6,200 bases of DNA from Eubacteriaceae bacterium (GTDB lineage Bacteria; Bacillota; Clostridia; Eubacteriales; Anaerofustaceae). Within the stretch, counting starts at the first letter, position 1. The number at the start of each line of letters is the position of its first letter. The DNA lies in NCBI GenBank assembly GCA_017613995.1, contig JAGACT010000040.1, forward strand, positions 1 to 6,200, read 5' to 3'. The notes beneath the pieces are model-generated. The model ran no database searches, was not told the DNA's origin, and worked only from the letters and a program-made list of their open reading frames with translations. Of the stretch, positions 1 through 5,039 are shown one piece after another. The translations under genes and the position numbers were made by a program.

Positions 1-117
1 CTCGTGACGATAGCGGTGAGGCCACACCTGTTCCCATACCGAACACAGAAGTTAAGCTCACTTGCGCCGAAGGTACTTGTCTGGAAACGGGCCGGGAGAA
101 TAGGGAGCCGCGGGGTT
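1..117 (+). rRNA. rrf: 5S ribosomal RNA (5' end at or just outside the window edge)
   Basis: The sequence carries the highly conserved bacterial 5S core, including CCCATACCGAACACAGAAG near positions 34-52 followed by TTAAGCTC, and GCGCCGAAGGTACTTG near 65-80. The 5' bases CTCGTG (1-6) can pair with CGCGGG (109-114) to form helix I. G115 would pair with a base just before the window, so one to three 5' bases may be missing. A length of about 117 nt is normal. The gene is probably the last one of an rRNA operon transcribed from left of the window. Exact ends are inferred from helix I pairing. Confidence 0.95.
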
Positions 118-133
118 TTTTATTGTCTTTTTT
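116..133 (+). terminator. T-rich 3' flank of the 5S gene, possible rRNA operon end signal
   Basis: Two runs of six T (116-121 and 128-133) follow directly after the 3' strand of 5S helix I. A GC-rich helix next to a T-run resembles an intrinsic terminator. GGGAGC (103-108) can also pair with GCTCCC (134-139) around the T-runs, which could be a processing or competing structure. Whether transcription ends here or at the palindrome 30 bases further on cannot be decided from sequence. Confidence 0.4.
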
Positions 134-158
134 GCTCCCGCAGCGTCGGGGACGTCAG

Positions 159-186
159 AAGGGCCCGCGGTATACCGCGGGCCCTT
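159..186. terminator. GC-rich perfect palindrome between convergent genes, probable bidirectional terminator
   Basis: Positions 161-184 form a perfect 24-base inverted repeat (half-site GGGCCCGCGGTA), extended by AA (159-160) pairing with TT (185-186). It sits between the plus-strand 5S gene and the stop codon of the minus-strand gene at 223, where a shared terminator is expected. The T-tract is short on both strands (TTT on plus, TT on minus), so it is an imperfect intrinsic terminator by the usual criteria. It may mainly protect 3' ends. Confidence 0.6.
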
Positions 187-222
187 TGAGGTCAGTTGTA
201 TCCGATCCGAAGGGATCTTCCA

Positions 223-1224
223 TTACTTGGTGGCTACGCCGAAACGCTCCATGTTGTAGTTGTAAACAGCATCGAGGCATGCCTGGCCGACTCCGGCGTG
301 GCAGCATCCGCCGAGGATGCTGGGGATGAAGTACTTCATGCCGTTCTTCTCGCAGATGTACTTGACCTGGTCATAGCACTTCTCGTAAGTCCAGTCGTCA
401 ACGTCGACCACGGTGTTGTCGATCTCGCCCATGAAGGTGATCTGCGGTCCGTACTTCTCGATGAGCTCCTTGATGTTGTTGGTGCCAGCGGGTCCCTGCC
501 ATACGTCGATACCCATCTTGATCATGCCGGGAACGAGGTTGGCAGCATAGGAGTCGCTGTGGTGTACGATGTACTGTACGCCGTGGCTCTTGTAGTAGCC
601 GTAGATCTTGGTGAATGCGGGAACGATGAATTCATCGAACATTTCCGGTGAAAGGAATGACTGAATGAGGCTGCCCCAGTCGTCGTGGTGCAGGATGCAG
701 TCGGGCTTGACATACATGCAGATCTGCTCTGCGACCTTGAGCTCGTATTCAACGAGGTAGTCGATCAGTTCATGCATCTCGTCGGGATACTCGAGGTATG
801 CTTCGAGGGCTCCCATCATGCTCATGAGGTGGTGGGTCATTTCGAAGATTCCGGGAGCTACCGTAACGGTTGCGAGATATTCGTTTCTGTCGATCTCTTC
901 GGCGCTCTTGATGGCCTCGGCCCAGTCTTCTTCTGTGAAGTCGATGTTGGGGGCCTTTACGAAATCTCTCCAGTGCTCCATGTCTCTCTCATGGAGAACG
1001 ATGAGTTCCTCGATATGATACGGGAATGCCGCGGGAACATGCTCGGGATAGAGATAGGTTACTCCCCAGCCGTTCTTGACGGGCTCGCCGCCCTTTGAGG
1101 GTCTCGGATTGACTCTTCCGAGGGGGCTGTTACGGACGTTGGCAAATGTCTCGTGGCCGTTTACGAAACGGTCGGGATTGCCGCCCTTGACGGTCTCAAT
1201 AAAGTTCTGTCTTCTGGTAAGCAT
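223..1224 (-). CDS. URO-D superfamily protein, probable corrinoid-dependent methyltransferase-like enzyme
   Basis: This 333-residue protein has the fold signatures of the uroporphyrinogen decarboxylase/methylcobamide:CoM methyltransferase superfamily: an N-terminal NPDRFVNGHE segment (16-25), a DDWG motif (181-184), a metal-site-like strand VHHSDS (220-225) followed by a GIDVWQGPAG segment (238-247), and a C-terminal GGCCHAGVG (305-313). The arginine-rich N-terminal motif of true HemE is absent, so haem synthesis is unlikely. Known relatives move methyl groups between corrinoid proteins and small acceptors; the substrate here is unknown. The usual HxC zinc pair appears as H222 and D224, with C307/C308 as the distal candidate. 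There is no signal peptide or membrane segment, so it is cytosolic. It is a single-gene unit, convergent with the 5S gene and divergent from recJ. No corrinoid protein lies nearby. All ten Arg codons are AGA or CGT, and Ile is never ATA. The start is fixed by GGAGG six bases upstream. Confidence 0.85.
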   Translation of the reverse strand: MLTRRQNFIETVKGGNPDRFVNGHETFANVRNSPLGRVNPRPSKGGEPVKNGWGVTYLYPEHVPAAFPYHIEELIVLHERDMEHWRDFVKAPNIDFTEEDWAEAIKSAEEIDRNEYLATVTVAPGIFEMTHHLMSMMGALEAYLEYPDEMHELIDYLVEYELKVAEQICMYVKPDCILHHDDWGSLIQSFLSPEMFDEFIVPAFTKIYGYYKSHGVQYIVHHSDSYAANLVPGMIKMGIDVWQGPAGTNNIKELIEKYGPQITFMGEIDNTVVDVDDWTYEKCYDQVKYICEKNGMKYFIPSILGGCCHAGVGQACLDAVYNYNMERFGVATK

Positions 1225-1230
1225 TTTTTT

Positions 1231-1235
1231 CCTCC
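1231..1235 (-). promoter_or_regulatory. Ribosome binding site of the URO-D family gene
   Basis: GGAGG on the minus strand lies six A residues before the ATG at 1224. It is a near-ideal Shine-Dalgarno sequence and supports this start. Confidence 0.85.
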
Positions 1236-1342
1236 ATTTTTCTGCTTTGTGATATATGATCTCATGACCGGGACGCCATGATATTATTTTCGGATGAAAG
1301 CCGGATTAACAGATATGACGTCTGGATCATTTTATATATTGT

Positions 1343-1371
1343 ATTATAAAATAAAATTTACGATAAATCAA
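1343..1371 (-). promoter_or_regulatory. Sigma-A-type promoter of the URO-D family gene
   Basis: On the minus strand, TTGATT (1371-1366) and a perfect TATAAT (1348-1343) are separated by exactly 17 bases in an AT-rich stretch. Transcription would start near 1336 and give a leader of about 110 nt before the ATG at 1224. In that leader a weak hairpin is possible (TCATG at 1262-1266 with CATGA at 1277-1281), but nothing resembles a known riboswitch. Confidence 0.75.
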
Positions 1372-1378
1372 TTGTTAA

Positions 1379-1392
1379 AACATGTATATGTT
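1379..1392. repeat. Small inverted repeat upstream of the minus-strand promoter, possible operator
   Basis: AACAT (1379-1383) and ATGTT (1388-1392) flank GTAT, about seven bases upstream of the -35 box at 1366-1371. The -35 box also overlaps the palindrome CAATTG (1369-1374). The size and position suit a regulator site, but short AT-rich palindromes are common by chance. Confidence 0.25.
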
Positions 1393-1471
1393 CAATATCT
1401 GCCTGTTTTGCTCCCCCCTGAGCGATCTCTGCCGGGGCGGCAAAAGAGGCCCGATCCGGAGCGTTTTGCTG

Positions 1472-1477
1472 TATAAT
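1472..1477 (+). promoter_or_regulatory. Possible -10 box for recJ
   Basis: TATAAT occurs 21 bases before the recJ ATG, but no recognisable -35 hexamer lies 16-19 bases upstream, where the sequence is GC-rich. If used, the leader would be only about 14 nt and would just include the ribosome binding site. A promoter further up in the AT-rich spacer (1322-1402) is an alternative. The rest of the 1225-1497 spacer shows no gene. Confidence 0.35.
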
Positions 1478-1487
1478 GTATGTAAGC

Positions 1488-1494
1488 GAGGAAG
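1488..1494 (+). promoter_or_regulatory. Ribosome binding site of recJ
   Basis: GAGGAAG precedes the ATG at 1498, with six bases between GAGG and the start codon. It supports 1498 as the start over other nearby ATGs. Confidence 0.7.
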
Positions 1495-1497
1495 ATC

Positions 1498-3918
1498 ATG
1501 GAATACAGGATAATCAGACAGAGGACGGGCAGAAAGAAGGATCTTGCCCTGTCGTCCAATCTTATGAAGCAGTTCGGACTAAGCGGTCTGTGCGCGGACC
1601 TTCTGGTGTCCAGGGGCATAGCGGACATAGACAGCGCCGAGAGGTACCTGTATCCCTCCGTGAAGCATCTTTACGATCCGTTCCTTTTCAGGGACATGGA
1701 GACCTGCTGCGGCAGGATAGAAAGGGCGGTAAGGGATAAGGAGCGGATAGTCGTATACGGCGACTACGACTGCGACGGGGTATGCGCCTCGGTGATCCTC
1801 TTTAAATATCTTTCCCGCCTCGGCGCGGAAGTGAAGGTGGTGCTTCCCGACCGCTTCAGCGACGGCTACGGCATGAACATGGAAAGATGCCGCTCCATCG
1901 CCGACGGGGGATGCACCCTTCTCATCACCGTGGACAACGGGATCACGGCGCCTGAGGAGTGCGCGTATCTCGCCTCCCGGGGCGTGGACGTCATTGTGAC
2001 CGACCACCATCTCAGCGGTCCCGAACAGGTGGAATGCACCGCCGTGCTGGACGCGAAGGTACCCGGGGAGACCTATCCCTTCACGGAACTGTGCGGGGCA
2101 TCCGTGGCCATGAAGGTGTGCGCTGCCCTGGGCCTCGCACCGGAGGATCCCCTGTACTGGGAGCTCATGGCCTTCGCCGCCGTGGCGACGGTGGCGGACG
2201 TGGTGCCCCTTTCCGGGGAGAACCGCACCGTGGCGGGCCTGGGCCTCAGGATGCTGCCCAACGTGTCCAATCCCGGCCTCAGCGCCCTTATGGCCCTGGC
2301 GGGATGCAGTCCCTCCTCCCTGAGCGCCTCGGACATATCCTTCAAGATAGCCCCCAGGATCAACGCCGCCGGAAGGCTCGAGAGCGCCATGGACGCCTTC
2401 GAACTGTTCACCACATCCGATCCCGCCAGGGCGCGCTCCATAGCCGAAAAGCTGGACGGGTACAATACCGAGCGCAGGAAGGTGGAGGACGATATCATCG
2501 ACAGCTGCGAGGGCTATATAAGCGAACACAGCCTCCTTCAGAGGGAAAGCATCCTCTTCATCTGTATAGAAGACGCCCACGAGGGCGTGGTGGGGATCGC
2601 CGCCGGGAAGATAGCGGAGAAATACAACCGGCCCTGCGTGGTGGGCAGCGCCTGCGACGGCATCGTGAAGGCTTCCGCCAGAAGCATCCCCTCCGTCAAC
2701 ATCCACGACATGCTCCTTTCCGCTTCGTCTTTGTGCGAGAAGTTCGGGGGCCATTCCCAGGCCGCGGGGCTTACCCTCAGGGAGGAGAACTTCGGGGAGC
2801 TGGCCCGGTCGGTGAACCGCTACGCCGCCGAGTGCGGCATCGCCTCCAGGCTCATACGCACCGTCAGCTACGACATGGAGGCCATGACGGACTGCCTCAG
2901 CCTGGAGGGCATCCGCCAGCTGGAGGCCTTCGCCCCCTACGGCTACTCCAACCCGAGGCCCGTGATGCTCATGGAGGGGGCGAGTCTTGGAAACATCCGG
3001 CGCATGGGAAGCGGCGGAGCCCATGCCAGGCTCGGCCTTACCTGCAGCGGGAGATTCTTTTCCGCCGTGGCCTTCGGCATGGCGGAGGAGATGAGCGGGC
3101 TGGATCTTTCACAGAAGTACGACGTGGTATTCACTCCTTCCATCAACGTATACAGGGGCAGCGAGGAGGTGCAGCTGGAGATAAAGGACCTGCAGAGGAG
3201 CATGGAGTGCCCTCAGGAGTACTATGAGAGCCTCTACGACCATTTCACGGCTAATCCCGGCACATCCGCAGGTTTCATACCCCCCGCCTCCGCCGTCGCG
3301 GACTATACGCCGGAGGAAGCCGCGGACCGGGATCCGGGATCGCTTTTCGTAGTGTACGGAAAGGACATGTTCATGAGGCTGAGGCGGTACGCCCGCTACA
3401 GGGGGATACCCGTGAACATCTCCTACGGCACCGCGGCAGAGTACGCGGAGGGCATCATGAACATCCTGGTATGCCCCCTGGGGGACAGCCTTCCCCGCGT
3501 TCCCCTTACGGTGTGCGATCCGCCGGTCTTCTGCGGTTACGAGAGCCGCTTCTACCTGGGAAGGGAGGACGCGGTCTTCATTCCCTCGGAACGCTACATC
3601 CCGGACATCATACCGGAGAGGGAGCTCATCGGTACGGTCTACAAAAAGCTCCCGGTGCTTTCCTCCATGAACGGCGACTGGCACCGCTACCTGGATTACA
3701 TAAATACCCTGAGCCGCTGCAGGCTTAATGTATTTTTGCTGAGAATATGTTTGGATATCCTGTCGGAAATGGATATAATTGAATATGAGATGAGTGATAA
3801 TGTTCTCGAGGTGGCCTTCCGCCCGGTGGAGGGCACAGTGGATCTCACATCTTCCGGGATCCTGAAGAAGATCTCGGGAGCATACGCCAAGGAGGTAACA
3901 GATGGAACTGAAGGATAA
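1498..3918 (+). CDS. recJ: Single-stranded-DNA-specific exonuclease RecJ
   Basis: RecJ degrades single-stranded DNA 5' to 3' in recombinational and mismatch repair and acts in the cytosol on the nucleoid. The 806-residue product shows the DHH phosphoesterase motifs in order: DYDCDG (89-94), SDGYG (121-125), TVDNG (144-148), TDHH (168-171), LCGASVA (198-204), VADVVPL (232-238) and RINAAGRL (287-294). The DHHA1 half follows, with HEGVVGI (361-367), SARS (393-396) and FGGHSQAAG (416-424). An APYGYSNPRPV segment (479-489) leads into the OB-fold region (about 490-565). The metal-binding Asp and His residues are all present, so it should be active. A further C-terminal domain (about 570-806) gives the long form usual in Firmicutes, as opposed to about 575 residues in E. 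coli. Arg is often AGG and Ile often ATA. Codons near 3720-3800 are locally AT-rich and contain a promoter-like sequence. The 3' end overlaps apt by 17 bases. Confidence 0.96.
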   Translation: MEYRIIRQRTGRKKDLALSSNLMKQFGLSGLCADLLVSRGIADIDSAERYLYPSVKHLYDPFLFRDMETCCGRIERAVRDKERIVVYGDYDCDGVCASVILFKYLSRLGAEVKVVLPDRFSDGYGMNMERCRSIADGGCTLLITVDNGITAPEECAYLASRGVDVIVTDHHLSGPEQVECTAVLDAKVPGETYPFTELCGASVAMKVCAALGLAPEDPLYWELMAFAAVATVADVVPLSGENRTVAGLGLRMLPNVSNPGLSALMALAGCSPSSLSASDISFKIAPRINAAGRLESAMDAFELFTTSDPARARSIAEKLDGYNTERRKVEDDIIDSCEGYISEHSLLQRESILFICIEDAHEGVVGIAAGKIAEKYNRPCVVGSACDGIVKASARSIPSVNIHDMLLSASSLCEKFGGHSQAAGLTLREENFGELARSVNRYAAECGIASRLIRTVSYDMEAMTDCLSLEGIRQLEAFAPYGYSNPRPVMLMEGASLGNIRRMGSGGAHARLGLTCSGRFFSAVAFGMAEEMSGLDLSQKYDVVFTPSINVYRGSEEVQLEIKDLQRSMECPQEYYESLYDHFTANPGTSAGFIPPASAVADYTPEEAADRDPGSLFVVYGKDMFMRLRRYARYRGIPVNISYGTAAEYAEGIMNILVCPLGDSLPRVPLTVCDPPVFCGYESRFYLGREDAVFIPSERYIPDIIPERELIGTVYKKLPVLSSMNGDWHRYLDYINTLSRCRLNVFLLRICLDILSEMDIIEYEMSDNVLEVAFRPVEGTVDLTSSGILKKISGAYAKEVTDGTEG
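3751..3779 (+). promoter_or_regulatory. Internal promoter in the 3' end of recJ, likely driving apt
   Basis: TTGGAT (3751-3756) and a perfect TATAAT (3774-3779) are spaced by exactly 17 bases. They lie in an AT-rich patch of about 80 bases inside otherwise GC-rich recJ coding sequence. Transcription would start near 3786, about 115 nt before the apt ATG. The hexamer quality and spacing equal those of the intergenic promoter at 1343-1371. Confidence 0.55.
3891..3895 (+). promoter_or_regulatory. Ribosome binding site of apt
   Basis: GGAGG lies six bases before the apt ATG at 3902, within the last codons of recJ. It fixes the apt start and the 17-base overlap. Confidence 0.85.
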
Positions 3919-4417
3919 GATCAGAGTTATAGAGGATTTCCCCCAGGAAGGGATCAGCTTCAAGGATGTCACGACGCTGACGAAGGATCCCGAAGCTTTC
4001 AAAGCTACGGTGGATGAACTGGCGGCGCGCTGCCCGAAGGATTTCGATCTGGTAATAGGACCCGAATCCAGGGGATTCATCTTCGGAACGGCCCTGGCAT
4101 ACAAGCTGGGGAAGGGCTTCGAGCCCGTAAGAAAACCCGGCAAGCTGCCGGGAGAAACAGTGGAGGTCTCCTACGATCTGGAATACGGCAAGGATACCCT
4201 GCAGCTTCATAAGGATGCCATCGAAAAGGGCATGAAGGTGGTGGTGGTGGACGACCTGATCGCCACCGGCGGTACCCTGCAGGCATGCTGCAAGCTGGTG
4301 GAGCAGCTGGGCGGAGAAGTGGCCGCGGTGGTCGCCGTCATAGAGCTCACCGATCTGAAGGGAAGAGATCTGCTGAAGGGATACAAAGTGGAGTCCCTCG
4401 TGGAATATCCCGTCTGA
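3902..4417 (+). CDS. apt: Adenine phosphoribosyltransferase
   Basis: The enzyme converts adenine and PRPP to AMP and pyrophosphate in cytosolic purine salvage. The 171-residue length is typical of the family. The N-terminus has the usual DFPQEGISFKD stretch (12-22), followed by GPESRGFIFG (53-62), the flexible-loop segment RKPGKLPGE (77-85), YDLEYG (91-96), and the PRPP-binding motif VVVVDDLIATGGT (113-125), with its acidic pair D117-D118. No catalytic residue appears to be missing. The gene overlaps the end of recJ by 17 bases, so the two are probably translationally coupled. It may also be transcribed from the promoter-like site at 3751-3779. In many Firmicutes apt sits between recJ and relA. 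Here it is followed by a strong terminator and then unrelated genes. Confidence 0.97.
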   Translation: MELKDKIRVIEDFPQEGISFKDVTTLTKDPEAFKATVDELAARCPKDFDLVIGPESRGFIFGTALAYKLGKGFEPVRKPGKLPGETVEVSYDLEYGKDTLQLHKDAIEKGMKVVVVDDLIATGGTLQACCKLVEQLGGEVAAVVAVIELTDLKGRDLLKGYKVESLVEYPV

Positions 4418-4431
4418 GAAACCGTAAAGAC

Positions 4432-4458
4432 AGCCGGAGAGATATTCTCCGGCTTTTT
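4432..4458 (+). terminator. Rho-independent terminator after apt
   Basis: AGCCGGAGA (4432-4440) and TCTCCGGCT (4446-4454) form a perfect nine-pair stem with the five-base loop GATAT. It is followed by a T-run (4454-4458). It begins 14 bases after the apt stop codon and is a textbook intrinsic terminator. Confidence 0.9.
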
Positions 4459-4472
4459 CAGTTGATGTTTAT

Positions 4473-5039
4473 ATGTTTATGAGCAACCGTTACACATTCG
4501 AGACAGAAAGGATGATCCTGACCACCAGCGACATGTCCATGGTTGGGGACATCCTGGATTTCAACATAAGGAACGAGGAGCATTTCTCCGAATGGGAGGA
4601 TAAGAAAAGCCCCGACTACTATACCCGGGAATACCACCGTTTCCTGGTGAGGAGCGAAAAAGAGGACATAAAGAACTCCACCGGCTTCACGCTGTACCTC
4701 ACCGAAAAGAAAACGGGGCTGATCATCGGCAGAGTGGTCGCCTTCGGCATGCTCGGAGGCAACTGCTCCTTCTGCATGCTGGGATACAAGCTTGACCGCG
4801 ACTGGCAGCACCAGGGCTACATGCACGAAGCCCTGAGTGAGGTGATAAACATACTCTTCGACGAGATGGACATGCACCGCATAGAGATATATATACTTCC
4901 GAAGAACGAGAGGAGCATAAACGTAGTGAAGCGCCTCGGCTTCAGACAGGAGGGAGTGGCGGAGAAATATATGAGGATCTTCGGCAGGTGGGAGGACCAT
5001 CTCAGATTCGTCATGCTCAGGGAGGACCGTGAGAAATGA
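4473..5039 (+). CDS. GNAT family N-acetyltransferase, RimJ/RimL-like
   Basis: The 188-residue product resembles GNAT enzymes of the ribosomal-protein acetyltransferase (RimJ/RimL) type, which transfer acetyl from acetyl-CoA to an amine. The FETERMILT opening (9-17) is typical. The acetyl-CoA pyrophosphate loop is seen as WQHQGYM (111-117). HRIEIYILPKNERSINVVKRLGF (135-157) is the C-terminal core signature, with N145 and S148 at the usual positions, and EG (160-161) and GRWEDH (171-176) follow as in relatives. The substrate cannot be named. The start is at 4473 or two codons later at 4479; neither has a clear Shine-Dalgarno sequence, and both lie just past the apt terminator. A later ATG (4512) would remove the conserved ETER segment. 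The stop codon overlaps the start of the patatin gene (ATGA), so the two form a translationally coupled pair. Ile ATA codons are frequent. Confidence 0.9.
   Translation: MFMSNRYTFETERMILTTSDMSMVGDILDFNIRNEEHFSEWEDKKSPDYYTREYHRFLVRSEKEDIKNSTGFTLYLTEKKTGLIIGRVVAFGMLGGNCSFCMLGYKLDRDWQHQGYMHEALSEVINILFDEMDMHRIEIYILPKNERSINVVKRLGFRQEGVAEKYMRIFGRWEDHLRFVMLREDREK
5020..5025 (+). promoter_or_regulatory. Ribosome binding site of the patatin-like gene
   Basis: GGGAGG lies ten bases before the ATG at 5036, within the end of the acetyltransferase gene. The spacing is slightly long but workable, and it supports the ATGA-overlap start. Confidence 0.65.

Noticed and set aside
223..1224. Calling the minus-strand gene hemE (uroporphyrinogen decarboxylase)
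   Set aside because: The conserved N-terminal arginine-rich active-site motif of HemE is absent, and the protein has a methyltransferase-like His-containing metal strand instead.
1225..1340. Riboswitch (for example cobalamin) in the approximately 110-nt leader of the URO-D family gene
   Set aside because: Only weak short hairpins are seen, and no conserved B12-box or other riboswitch core could be found.
1476..1739. Small frame starting at 1476 upstream of and overlapping recJ
   Set aside because: It has no ribosome site, overlaps the start of recJ, and has no recognisable protein features.
1579..3024. Long open frame on the minus strand inside recJ (481 codons)
   Set aside because: It is antisense to a gene with complete RecJ motifs, has a low-complexity Gly/His/Ala-rich composition, and matches no family. 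It is a by-product of GC-rich codon bias.
1959..3227. Long open frame on the plus strand in another frame of recJ (422 codons)
   Set aside because: It lies wholly within recJ, is Arg/Gly-rich and has no recognisable domain.
3109..4143. Minus-strand open frame across the recJ/apt junction (344 codons)
   Set aside because: It is antisense to two well-supported genes and has no family features.
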